DNA from: Rhizobium esperanzae
GTDB lineage: Bacteria > Pseudomonadota > Alphaproteobacteria > Rhizobiales > Rhizobiaceae
Direction: 5' to 3'
Assembly (NCBI RefSeq): GCF_014197615.1
Contig: NZ_JACIFY010000006.1
Coordinates: forward strand, 1 to 64,000
DNA length: 64,000 nucleotides
Part shown: positions 38,980 to 46,949 of the stretch, one piece after another
How the letters are laid out: the number at the start of each line of letters is the position of its first letter
Position numbering within the stretch: the first letter of the stretch is position 1
Translations under genes and position numbers: made by a program
The notes under the pieces: generated by a model
Told to the model about the DNA's origin: nothing
The model's database searches: none
Seen by the model: only the letters and a program-made list of their open reading frames with translations

Positions 38980-39199
38980 CAGCAATCGCCTTCTTCATCG
39001 AATCCGATCTCTGTAATTGTCGCCCGCGCGGCAAGGTTCCAGTGCCCGCGCCGATGAAATATGCATCGTCCACAGATGCTTGCGCTCTGCGCTTGTGGCT
39101 CTCTGCAATTTGCGTTAGAGCGAACCGATGCTGCGGGAACCATTGCCCCGGCATCACGGTGCCGGTCTCCGGCACCAGGCGCCACACATCCGGCGCCGC

Positions 39200-39275
39200 G
39201 GGCCTGTAGCTCAATGGTTAGAGCCGGCGGCTCATAACCGCTTGGTTGGGGGTTCGAGTCCCTCCGGGCCCACCA
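39200..39275 (+). tRNA. tRNA-Ile (anticodon CAU, lysidine-modified type)
   Basis: A complete 76-base tRNA with an encoded CCA end. The acceptor stem GGGCCTG pairs with CGGGCCC, the D-arm contains AGCTCAATGGTTAGAGC, the anticodon is CAT inside GGCTCATAACC and the T-arm is GGTTCGAGTCC. The GTTAGAGC and CTCATAA features match tRNA-Ile2, whose CAU anticodon is converted by TilS to read AUA, rather than elongator Met. Upstream bases 38980-39199 hold no gene. Confidence 0.88.
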
Positions 39276-39434
39276 TTTTTTTCTATTTCGCCAACAATAT
39301 GATTTTCGCCAATACGATTGCGCTGACGATCGTTGAATGCTCCGCACCGCACGCCCCGAATACAGCAACCCAAAACCGCTGGAGCGAATTCAAAACTGGA
39401 CAACACTTGGGGGCAAGGTCACTGCGTTTTGCGG

Positions 39435-39845
39435 TTATCGGATTACCATATATCCAGCGATATATCCGAGAGGCAGCATTGCTGCTACAATGTAGACAGG
39501 TCGGTAGTTCGACGTCATAGCAATGACGCTGGTTACTAGCCCGGTCGCAATTCCAACCGCGAGGACAGCTGGAAAGGCATCCGCCGCAAATGCGCCTGGG
39601 CCATCCCCTGATCCTCTGGAAAACAAATAGACAACAATCATTGCGACAGTTGCCGCCATAAGCGTCCACCCCTGTCGCCAGAACGCGAGCGCGGCGAAAC
39701 CGACAATATACGGCAAAACAAAAAGGATAAAGAACAACATCAGCATACCAACCACTCTTGGTACTTGGGAGAATAAGACCCTCGCGCTGGGGCGCAGGCA
39801 GAGAGTCGCGAAAAACCCTAGCACTATCGAGAGCCCGCCGACCAA
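39435..39845 (-). CDS. small membrane protein of the tRNA-adjacent islet
   Basis: Up to 136 residues with about four hydrophobic segments, the strongest being MLMLFFILFVLPYIVGFAAL, TLMAATVAMIVVYLF and AVLAVGIATGLVTSVIAM. The start is uncertain: TTG at 39845 or an internal ATG at 39746. No family was recognised. It has lower GC than surrounding genes and lies just after the tRNA, consistent with acquired DNA. Confidence 0.5.
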   Translation of the reverse strand: MVGGLSIVLGFFATLCLRPSARVLFSQVPRVVGMLMLFFILFVLPYIVGFAALAFWRQGWTLMAATVAMIVVYLFSRGSGDGPGAFAADAFPAVLAVGIATGLVTSVIAMTSNYRPVYIVAAMLPLGYIAGYMVIR

Positions 39846-40190
39846 TCGATGGCATTCTGTGCTTCAACCTCGGAGGCTGGAGTGGCATTAAAGGCGGGCC
39901 TTTGCAATCTCGCTTCGATCAGTTGATCCATAGTCGGCCGAGATGCAGCCGCTCACAATACCGCCGATCCGGAATCGCCAGACCCTGAGTACTTCGTCCC
40001 GTTCACGGGTCCCTCCATCCGACCGCTCGTACTTACGTTTGTGGCGAGCTATATTTTTCCTGAAGCTTCGGGTTCGTGCAGCGTTGCAGATTGATACGCG
40101 CATCATCGACCCCGTCGAGTCACCTGCCTTTCGATCGAAGTTGTGGTACTGTCTGATGGATGTCGTTGTTCTCGGAAGGGGTAGCAATTC
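39846..40190. other. gene-poor islet segment
   Basis: About 345 bases of lower GC without a convincing gene. A 121-codon minus-strand frame overlapping 39888-40253 lacks a ribosome site and has atypical composition, so it is not called. Confidence 0.4.
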
Positions 40191-40400
40191 ATGGTCGTGC
40201 ACACGGATATGACGAGCGACGAATGGAAGTGGCTTGTGCGCCTTTGCCAACACGAAGCGGATAGAATACCAAAGGAAATCGAAGCGCGATTTACCGAACT
40301 TGGTCTATTCGGGCCGGATGGTCTTTCGGACGATGCCAGGAATCTGGTTCAAAATGAACTGCTGGCAGAGCGGCGGAACAGACTGCAAGGACTTCACTGA
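40191..40400 (+). CDS. small orphan protein
   Basis: A 69-residue protein, acidic and helical (SDEWKWLVRLCQHEADRIPK), preceded by GGAAGGGG about seven bases before the ATG. No family recognised. Codon use is less GC-biased than in core genes nearby. Confidence 0.5.
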   Translation: MVVHTDMTSDEWKWLVRLCQHEADRIPKEIEARFTELGLFGPDGLSDDARNLVQNELLAERRNRLQGLH

Positions 40401-40637
40401 GTGACAGCTTTGAACGCCGAGCAGGAGTTGTTTATTGCGGCACGACCCACGCAGGAAATGAGACGCTCCATGAAGCAATTTTGACTGGCGTTCTGCCAGC
40501 GACATTGTTTGTAACCCTCGCTATCGGCGCCATCGAAGACCTGACCGCGGTGAAAGTTAACGCCGGATAGACAATTTCGAGGCGGTTTCGTCATCCCGTT
40601 GCGAGCGAGTTGGCTCTCGATGAGGGCGTTCAACGTT

Positions 40638-41840
40638 TTACTTAATCCCTAACTCCACACCTTTAGTTGCCTTAGGCCGGCCGATCGTGCCCTTAAGCCA
40701 GCATTCGGACTTTTTGGGAACATAGGAAAAAGCCTTACAAGCATTGTCGCCGATACACGCCATGAAACACTGCAGATAGTTGCTGCCCCGTAGCCGCTTG
40801 TAGTCGCCGCCGGGAAGATCGATGCCAGAATAGCTCGTGAAATCAGATACGATCACATCGGCTGCCTTTGATGATGCATAGGCAGCCACCGCGTCTGAAT
40901 TCCGTATCAAGACAACAACGTTATCTTTCAGGAAGCAAACGCTATGCTTTGTGTTGTAGGTAATCGCCTTACACTGACTGTCGGCTTCGCAAATCTCGTG
41001 GCAACCTGAATACGTGACGTCCTTCACGGCCCGGTAGTCGAAGCCGATCGCGTCGTAGCCGCGAGCATCTATCAACGAAGCTGGCTGTGTGGGCAGATTA
41101 GTCGTAGCGCTTGGCATGTTGGTCGACACCTGTTCCTGCTTCTCGCCGTAGCAGAGAATCTGGAACACCGAAGGCGTGATTTTGTCGGCCAGGTCGGCTG
41201 TTGAGATTGGCTGCTGGTCTGCAGCCCTGTCGCCGGATTGACCGGTGACACTCTGAGACTGCAGGAAAAGTTCGGCTACCGAGGCACGGATAGCGAAATT
41301 TACATTCTGCGCCGTGATGCCGATCTCATCCGCGATGCCTTTCGACAGCGTTGCGCTGGTGATCCCCACAAGAAAACCATCCCGGTCAACGACCGGACCG
41401 CCGGAATTACCGGGCTGAATGGGTGTCGAAATCTGGATGTACCGGGTGTCGTTTCGAATCCCCGCCAGCGCATTGACGTTGCCAGTGGTGACCTTGACCG
41501 AATCCGACAGCAACGTCGCCAGCGGGAAGCCTATGGCTAGAATGTCCTCGCCGAGCCGTGTTGGTGCATGCCGGAACACAAGGGGTTTCAAAGCTTCGAC
41601 AGCGTTGACCTTCACCAAAGCCAGATCGTTCGTGGCATCGATCCGCGGATCGACGGCGTCGCCCTTGCCTTTCACTTCGATCCGCATGCATCCCTGAACG
41701 ACGTGCGCATTGGTCAACAGCCATCCATCGGTGGTTATTGCAAAGCCGGTACCCGATGACGTCGGACTATCCGCAAGACATGTGGAAGCAAAAACAACGG
41801 AAAAGAAAGCGCTCCAAAAGACGCGAAACAAAGTTGCCAT
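40638..41840 (-). CDS. secreted trypsin-like serine protease with two PAN/Apple domains
   Basis: A 400-residue exported protein. A signal peptide occupies residues 1-23 (CLA-DSP cleavage). The trypsin-like domain has the full triad: H46 in LLTNAHVV, D72 in ATNDLALV, S146 in QPGNSGGPV. The rest holds two cysteine-rich PAN/Apple-type modules, around YSGCHEICEADSQCKAI and LQCFMACIGDNACKAFSY, each followed by the C-x-LK motif. Such modules mediate protein or carbohydrate binding. DegP-like PDZ domains are absent. Lower GC and a tRNA-adjacent islet suggest transfer. Confidence 0.8.
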   Translation of the reverse strand: MATLFRVFWSAFFSVVFASTCLADSPTSSGTGFAITTDGWLLTNAHVVQGCMRIEVKGKGDAVDPRIDATNDLALVKVNAVEALKPLVFRHAPTRLGEDILAIGFPLATLLSDSVKVTTGNVNALAGIRNDTRYIQISTPIQPGNSGGPVVDRDGFLVGITSATLSKGIADEIGITAQNVNFAIRASVAELFLQSQSVTGQSGDRAADQQPISTADLADKITPSVFQILCYGEKQEQVSTNMPSATTNLPTQPASLIDARGYDAIGFDYRAVKDVTYSGCHEICEADSQCKAITYNTKHSVCFLKDNVVVLIRNSDAVAAYASSKAADVIVSDFTSYSGIDLPGGDYKRLRGSNYLQCFMACIGDNACKAFSYVPKKSECWLKGTIGRPKATKGVELGIK

Positions 41841-42226
41841 CTGAATATCCCCAGCCAGCCAAAGATTAGAACTTCCGACGGGTATCTTTCAACCATCTCT
41901 TGTGGCCAGGCTTAATGGAGTTGCAGTTGAGTGATCCAAACTGCTGCGGAGGAAAGTTTGCCAACCCTGGTTTTGGTGACGCTGTACGAGATCATCAAAG
42001 TAGCGACAGGGTAAGCCAGTTGGAGAATGACGAGCGACGAAGTCCGTACCCTTGGCCTTGTTCGGCCCACGGTTGCTCCGGCGGTTTTGGCCATCAGAGC
42101 GGCTTCATTTAACCTTGCCGGCTAACCATTTTTGGTAGTTTCGACGCCATTGCTGCACCGCACGATTTACGCGAAATTTGCAACCTGATACCCCGGCTCT
42201 TGGGTTGAGGTACATGGGGGCGCGAA
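41841..42226. other. divergent intergenic region
   Basis: A 386-base gene-free region with several short AT-rich stretches, between the protease and a small plus-strand gene. It presumably holds both promoters. No clear operator or repeat was found. Confidence 0.4.
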
Positions 42227-42526
42227 ATGCAATCTCCGCAGACGATTGAAGAACTCCTTAGCGCGGTCGCCGCCAAGGGCGGAGAACTTGACGGTCTTGG
42301 GTTCGCCGACGATGAAATCGTCAAGCAAGCGCGCTCCCAAGGCCTTGTCGATGTCGATCCCGGCGATGCTTGGACATTGGTCGACACCGTAAGGCTCACT
42401 CCCACACAGCGGCTGGTGATGGGCTTGCCTCCCATCGTTCGAAAGCCTTCCGTCCTCGCACTGACGCTGCATGCCGTTGCTACGGCATTTGCCAGGATTT
42501 TTGGAAACCGCAGAGCTCACCCTTGA
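42227..42526 (+). CDS. hypothetical protein
   Basis: A 99-residue protein with no recognised domain, beginning MQSPQTIEELLSAVAAKGGE. A hydrophobic helix near residues 78-92 (LALTLHAVATAFARIF) could be membrane-associated. It marks the right end of the lower-GC islet. Confidence 0.5.
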   Translation: MQSPQTIEELLSAVAAKGGELDGLGFADDEIVKQARSQGLVDVDPGDAWTLVDTVRLTPTQRLVMGLPPIVRKPSVLALTLHAVATAFARIFGNRRAHP

Positions 42527-42565
42527 TTTTCAGGGGGCGGGAACGCCGCTATCCACCAAACAGGC

Positions 42566-42760
42566 CTAATAGCTACAAGAACGGCCATCGCTCGGCCTGA
42601 ATCCACCGCCGCAGGCGGGATTGAGCGGCTGGCTCTCGTAGTGGTAATAACCGCCGCCGATCGACGACGTCTGGTCGGGGCTTGTGGATGTGCAGGCCGA
42701 AGTGATCGTGGCAAGGCTGATCAGCGTTCCGGTCGCGATAAAGGCGAAAAATCGGTTCAT
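42566..42760 (-). CDS. small lipoprotein
   Basis: A 64-residue protein with a lipoprotein signal (ISLATITSACTST, lipidated Cys at about 22) and a glycine/tyrosine/serine-rich mature part (GGGYYHYESQPLNPACGGGF). GAGGAG precedes the ATG. Function unknown. Confidence 0.6.
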   Translation of the reverse strand: MNRFFAFIATGTLISLATITSACTSTSPDQTSSIGGGYYHYESQPLNPACGGGFRPSDGRSCSY

Positions 42761-42917
42761 CTGAGCGTCTCCTCGGAGGGGCGTGGCTTTGCCCCGGCCG
42801 AGCAATCTACCATGGCACAGCGAATGCAGGCATTGATTGACGGCAATCGACTGCCCGCGGCGGCCTCTCGTCACGCTAAAGTGATCGCCATTCAGCCCAT
42901 CTTTTCAAGCCCATGCA

Positions 42918-42935
42918 CTGTCACATAACTGTCAT
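42918..42935 (+). promoter_or_regulatory. strong Pho box (PhoB site)
   Basis: CTGTCACATAACTGTCAT matches the PhoB box (CTGTCAT, four bases, CTGTCAT) at 13 of the 14 defined positions. It lies about 80 bases ahead of the small ORF at 43014. The region 42761-42917 has no gene. Confidence 0.65.
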
Positions 42936-43013
42936 GCAAAATTGCCCATTGTTATGGCAGCCTGGGCAAAATATATGCCGCCGGCTAACAAAAAGAAGAA
43001 TGAGTGAACTGCC

Positions 43014-43160
43014 ATGAGTGCCATACAGAAACTTTTCAACCGCAACCTCCTGACCCGTTTCGTCACCGGTCTCGGTGCGGTTCCGCAGCGTTTTCGTGAC
43101 GCACGCGAAGAGCGCAAGCCCGCGATCCATCCGTCTTTCATGGATGATTTCGGCGCGTAA
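43014..43160 (+). CDS. small basic protein behind a Pho box
   Basis: A 48-residue ORF starting MSAIQKLFNRNLL, basic and with an amphipathic first half, then an arginine/glutamate-rich helix (RFRDAREERK). It has high GC at third codon positions. The ribosome site is weak. Its last codons overlap a second ORF in another frame. No family recognised; too short for a confident call. Confidence 0.5.
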   Translation: MSAIQKLFNRNLLTRFVTGLGAVPQRFRDAREERKPAIHPSFMDDFGA

Positions 43161-43317
43161 AATACAGCAGGCCGCCGCTGACCAATCCGATCAAGCGGCG
43201 GACAATTCCTTTCTGAACCAGATCCTGTCGACGGGCCGGCCTAAGGAAACGGAGGCCGTTACCCCGCCGAGAAGCCGAGCCTTCTCCCGCCAGATGATGG
43301 CGAAGGCCCGCGCCTGA
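43144..43317 (+). CDS. overlapping small ORF
   Basis: A 57-residue ORF (starting MISARKIQQ) that overlaps the preceding one by 17 bases. Codon positions look coding (high GC3) and the product is polar with a basic C-terminus. It may be a second protein, or the two may be one gene split by a frameshift. Bases 43318-43413 hold nothing further. Confidence 0.35.
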   Translation: MISARKIQQAAADQSDQAADNSFLNQILSTGRPKETEAVTPPRSRAFSRQMMAKARA

Positions 43318-43413
43318 TCTGCGCGCTGATACCCTCGGATATCGCGGTGGCAATTTCGGCCGGCGCGGGACCGAGCGTTTCGAACATCGTTTCCTCGTCG
43401 TCGGTGGGCGCTC

Positions 43414-43965
43414 TCAGTTCACCGCGGCCGCTGCCGGTTCGCCCCAGCTTGATATGGGCTGGCCGGCCTTGGTCGCCACCCTGGCATCGTAGAGCGCAAG
43501 CGACGCCTGCAGCTGGCGCATATCGTTGCAGCGGTTGACGATGCCGCCGATATATTGCACGCAGTCGCTGGCGCTGCCCTGCACGGAGCCCGTCGCCCAA
43601 TCCTTGACGGTCCCGTCGGCGCCGACCAGGAAATAGGAAAGCCGGTTATTCTCGGAAACGGTGGAACTGCCGACCAGGCCGACGAAATTCGTGCCGGTCT
43701 CGGTTCTGGCCGCCGGCGCCATATGCCGGTAGATCGTCATGCCATTCTTCAACGATGTTGCGCCGATCATCGGTCCGAAGGTCGCGTCGGAGCCGGAAAG
43801 CCGCGCCATTGGCGACTGGCCGAGATTGGCGATCTCCGCATAGGGCTTGCCCAGCGCATAGCTGGTGAACGAGCGGTTGGCTGCATTCTCCGCCTTTTCC
43901 GCCACCTGAGTACAGCCCGCCAACCCGATGGCGAGACCAATCGAAAGAACTGCCATGAAACGCAT
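43414..43965 (-). CDS. hypothetical lipoprotein
   Basis: A 183-residue lipoprotein: signal AVLSIGLAIGLAGC with lipid-modified Cys at 18, then a conserved-looking globular part including SYFLVGADGTVKDWATG and two cysteines (DCVQYIGGIVNRC) that could form a disulfide. No family was recognised with confidence. Envelope location is inferred from the lipobox. Confidence 0.65.
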   Translation of the reverse strand: MRFMAVLSIGLAIGLAGCTQVAEKAENAANRSFTSYALGKPYAEIANLGQSPMARLSGSDATFGPMIGATSLKNGMTIYRHMAPAARTETGTNFVGLVGSSTVSENNRLSYFLVGADGTVKDWATGSVQGSASDCVQYIGGIVNRCNDMRQLQASLALYDARVATKAGQPISSWGEPAAAAVN

Positions 43966-44387
43966 GCTGCCCCCTTGCCGGGCACGAAGTGTCCGGAAGC
44001 CCCTGTTTCTTAACCCGCCTCATTGCTAGCAGCTTTGGGGGATTTGGGAAGGTGGCGGGTGGAACACGCAGGAATGGAGGCAGTGCCGTGACCGCCTCTC
44101 TCCCCTGCCTTCACGCGGCCAAAATCCACCCGCCATCACCGGCGTCTGATAAGAACGTCACCCTCAACCAATCTCCCCATGAGGGACCTAATGACCGGCC
44201 AAATCCCGCACCTTGCAGGGCGCCGTCGCGGCACCCTTTTCCATGGCTCGCTGTCGAGCCACATTCGAGTCCACCCGTGCCCCAACATTTTTCTCCCGAT
44301 CCGCATCCACCCTTCCCTTCCGCCGCAATAGCTTCACAATCAACCGACAGAAAGTTCATCCGGGAAACGACAACTAGGGAATGAAAC
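43966..44387. other. gene-free region
   Basis: A 422-base stretch with no supported gene and no clear terminator or operator; it separates two divergent genes and must carry their promoters. Confidence 0.4.
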
Positions 44388-45125
44388 ATGGCGCCGATTC
44401 TCTCCAAGACTCTTCTGATGACTGCCCTTCTGACCCTGCCGATCGCGGCCGCAGCGCCCGCCTTGGCGCAGGAGGCAAAGCCGCGCGAGGCGGTGATTTC
44501 GGTGACGGGCGATGGCGAAAAGGCCGTGGCTCCGGATATGGCGATCGTCACTCTCGCCGTCGTCAAGCAGGCGAAAACCGCCCGCGAAGCGCTCGACGAA
44601 AACAACAAGGCGATGAACGAGGTGCTGAAGGCGTTGAAGGACGGCGGCATCGCCGAGCGCGACCTGCAGACCTCCGGCTTTTCCATCCAGCCGCAATATA
44701 ATTATCCGCAGCCGGTCGACGGCCAGCAGCAGCAGCCGCAGCTGATCGGCTACCAGACGATCAATTCGGTCACCGTCAGGCTGCGCGATCTGGCCAAGCT
44801 CGGCCAGGTGATCGACCAGTCGGTCACGCTCGGCATCAACCAGGGCGGCGACATCCAGTTCACCAACGACAAGCCGGAAGCGGCGATCGAAGAGGCGCGC
44901 AAGAACGCCGTCGCCGAGGCGGTGAAGAAGGCCAAGACGCTGAGCGAAGCCGCCGGCGTCAAGCTCGGCCGCATCATCGAGATCAACGAGAATGTGCCGC
45001 GCGCAATGCCGCAGCCCGCCTATCGCGCCACCATGATGAAGGAAGCGGATTCTGCCGTTCCGGTCCAGAGCGGCGAGAACAATTACAATGTCAGCGTCAC
45101 CGTGACTTTTGCGATCGAGCAGTGA
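44388..45125 (+). CDS. SIMPL-domain (DUF541) periplasmic protein
   Basis: A 245-residue exported protein. The signal peptide ends PALAQ (about residue 28). The SIMPL/DUF541 domain is shown by ISVTGDGEKAVAPDMA at its start and the repeated AVKKAKTLSEAAGVKLGRI helix. Relatives in E. coli (YggE) are linked to oxidative stress tolerance. The glutamine-rich insert VDGQQQQPQ is a local feature. Confidence 0.85.
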   Translation: MAPILSKTLLMTALLTLPIAAAAPALAQEAKPREAVISVTGDGEKAVAPDMAIVTLAVVKQAKTAREALDENNKAMNEVLKALKDGGIAERDLQTSGFSIQPQYNYPQPVDGQQQQPQLIGYQTINSVTVRLRDLAKLGQVIDQSVTLGINQGGDIQFTNDKPEAAIEEARKNAVAEAVKKAKTLSEAAGVKLGRIIEINENVPRAMPQPAYRATMMKEADSAVPVQSGENNYNVSVTVTFAIEQ

Positions 45126-45159
45126 AAGGAGGCCGATGCGGTCCGGTACGGACCCTGCC

Positions 45160-45335
45160 GCATACCCCTCCCCAACCCCTCCCCACAAGGGGGAGGGGCT
45201 AGCTTGCCGCACCGCTTCACATAACCTTATCGTAGAATCCCGTGCAACGGGAACAGCCAGCAAGACTTTCGCTTTTGTCGCCGCCGGCGGCCACGGTTTA
45301 GCCCCTCTCCCTTGTGGGTAGGGGTTTCGGGTGAG
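45160..45335. repeat. GC-rich palindromic intergenic repeat
   Basis: The gap 45126-45446 contains inverted copies of CCCTCCCCACAAGGGGGAGG and CCCCTCTCCCTTGTGGG, the same class as at 16184. A TTTGATATC-type AT stretch follows near 45440. No gene is present. Confidence 0.6.
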
Positions 45336-45446
45336 TCAAACCGAACGCAAAGAACCCCACAAAAAGAAAACCGCCCTTGCCGATCCGGGGAGACGGGCAA
45401 AGGCGGTTCTGGCCGCCGCATCGGGGAGACGAGGCGGTATTTGATA

Positions 45447-45797
45447 TCAGCGACGGATCGCCGGGCAGCCGCGGACGTTGGCGAAGCTCATTTCGCCGGG
45501 GCCGCGACGGGTCCAGCCCTGGACGATGACGCGGCGCGGGGTGATATCGACGACGCGGGCGCGGCGGAAGCCGTAATCGCGGGCCATATCTTCGGCGAGA
45601 CGCGGATCGCAGCCGCGCGGCCGGCGGTCGTAGCCCGGACGCTCATAATCCGGAGGCGGACGGCGATAATCGCGCGGCGCACGGTCCTGATCGCCGATAA
45701 TGATATTCAACTGGGCGGCGGCAGGCGCCACCGTGCCGGCAAGGGTGCCGGCGGTCAGCATGACGGCAAGACCCGCCTTTGCCAAAAACTGCATCAT
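45447..45797 (-). CDS. secreted small protein, paralogue A
   Basis: A 116-residue exported protein. The signal peptide ends near PAAAQ. The middle is rich in R, P, Y and D (RRPPPDYERPGYDRRP). The C-terminal 60 residues (RGCDPRLAEDMARDYGFRRAR, read in two parts, to FANVRGCPAIRR) carry two cysteines likely to form a disulfide. It resembles the next gene closely in that C-terminal module. Function unknown. Confidence 0.7.
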   Translation of the reverse strand: MMQFLAKAGLAVMLTAGTLAGTVAPAAAQLNIIIGDQDRAPRDYRRPPPDYERPGYDRRPRGCDPRLAEDMARDYGFRRARVVDITPRRVIVQGWTRRGPGEMSFANVRGCPAIRR

Positions 45798-45964
45798 CGA
45801 AAAACCTTTCGTTCTATAGTCGCTGCGGCCGAGCCGCCCTCCTCCGCATCACGCCGAAGCGTTATTGGGAATCACTCATACGGATTAGAGAAAAGACGGC
45901 GGAAAGTGGCGCCGTCAAGGCAAAACGGCGGCAAGCGCTCCTCGGCGCCCGCCGCCTTGGTATT

Positions 45965-46270
45965 CTAGCGGCGGATCAGCGGGCACCCGCGGACATTGGC
46001 GAAGACCATTCTGTCCCAGCCGTGGCGGTCGCGGCCGGCAACGACGACGACGCGCGGCGACATGCGGGTAATATGGGCTCTGCGCAGGCCGAAATCACGC
46101 GCCTTGTTGACGGCATGGATCGGCGAGCAGCCGCGGATCGGCCGATAATATTGCGCCTCGACGATGAGATTCGTCTGCGGTCCTGCGGCGGCGGCCGTGG
46201 AGAAAGTGGCCGGAACGGCGCCGAGGGCGAGCACTGCGGCGAGGCAAGCCTTGGTGAGAAAATGCGTCAT
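45965..46270 (-). CDS. secreted small protein, paralogue B
   Basis: A 101-residue exported protein with signal peptide ending TAAAAG. Its C-terminus matches paralogue A: GCSPIHAVNKARDFGLRRAH and FANVRGCPLIRR, with both cysteines kept. It lacks the R/P/Y-rich linker. The tandem pair probably arose by duplication. Function unknown. Confidence 0.7.
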   Translation of the reverse strand: MTHFLTKACLAAVLALGAVPATFSTAAAAGPQTNLIVEAQYYRPIRGCSPIHAVNKARDFGLRRAHITRMSPRVVVVAGRDRHGWDRMVFANVRGCPLIRR

Positions 46271-46386
46271 GGGATGTCTCCGTCGTTATCCAAGCTCTCC
46301 CTTCAGGGATTGTCTCGACAGTAGACCCCGCAAACTGAACGCTGTTCGAACCGGGCATTCACCCCCTATTCAGAAGGATTAATCCC

Positions 46387-46809
46387 TCAGGGGCTGAGAT
46401 GCAGCACGATTTCGCGCCGGTGCGGGTGATCGCGATGTTCGAAGAGGTAGAGTCCCTGCCAGGTGCCGAGCATCAGCCGGCCGCGCGCAACGGGAATGCC
46501 GATCGAGACCTGCGTCAGCGCCGCCTTGATATGCGCCGGCATGTCATCCGGCCCCTCGGCACGATGCACGACCCAGCCCATCGACGGATCGGAGGCCGGC
46601 GGCACGAGGCGGCGGAAAAAGGAGAGAAGATCGGTGCGCACGTCGGGATCGGCATTTTCCTGGATCAGCAGCGAACAGGAGGTGTGGCGCACGAAGACGG
46701 TGAGTAACCCCTCCTCCTGACCCGACCTGTTGACGAAGGCTTCCGCCTGATCGGTGAATTCGTAAAGGCCCTGCCCGCGTGTGGACAGGGTGAGAATGGT
46801 CTGGGGCAA
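46387..46809 (-). CDS. YjbQ-family (UPF0047) thiamine phosphate synthase-like protein
   Basis: A 140-residue YjbQ/UPF0047 protein. Conserved features are GLLTVFVRHTSCSLLIQEN (with the metal-type histidine), the HIKAALTQVSIGIPV segment and the GTWQGLYLFEHRD motif. Members have weak thiamine-phosphate synthase activity in vitro. A TTG start at 46809 with GGGAG upstream gives the family length of about 138; no ATG fits. Confidence 0.8.
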   Translation of the reverse strand: MPQTILTLSTRGQGLYEFTDQAEAFVNRSGQEEGLLTVFVRHTSCSLLIQENADPDVRTDLLSFFRRLVPPASDPSMGWVVHRAEGPDDMPAHIKAALTQVSIGIPVARGRLMLGTWQGLYLFEHRDHPHRREIVLHLSP

Positions 46810-46865
46810 GGCGATCTCCCGTCTCGGAACGACACTTGCGAGGTGGCGCGCCGCCGGCCGCAAGT

Positions 46866-46945
46866 CAAGCTTGCCCGGGCAAAGCAAACTTGCCAGGGGC
46901 AAAGACGAGCTTGCCCGGCAAACGCAAGCTTGCCCGGGCGAGTCG
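46866..46945. repeat. four imperfect tandem repeats of about 20 bases
   Basis: Units based on CAAGCTTGCCCGGGCAAA occur four times in tandem (46866, 46885, 46908 and 46925), differing by a few bases and in length (17-23). They lie between the YjbQ and carbonic anhydrase genes, ending four bases before the latter's stop. The unit is partly self-complementary, so it could fold. Confidence 0.7.
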
Positions 46946-46949
46946 AGCC

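Noticed and set aside
39200..39275. tRNA-Met (CAT anticodon)
   Set aside because: Sequence features (GTTAGAGC, CTCATAA) fit the lysidine-modified tRNA-Ile2 better than elongator or initiator Met.
39888..40253. A 121-codon minus-strand gene in the islet
   Set aside because: No ribosome site, unusual composition and overlap with a better-supported small gene.
39276..42550. Integrated phage or integrative element
   Set aside because: No integrase, structural or transfer gene and no second attachment site was found.
46866..46945. Possible CRISPR array
   Set aside because: The units are contiguous and imperfect, with no unique spacers and no cas genes.
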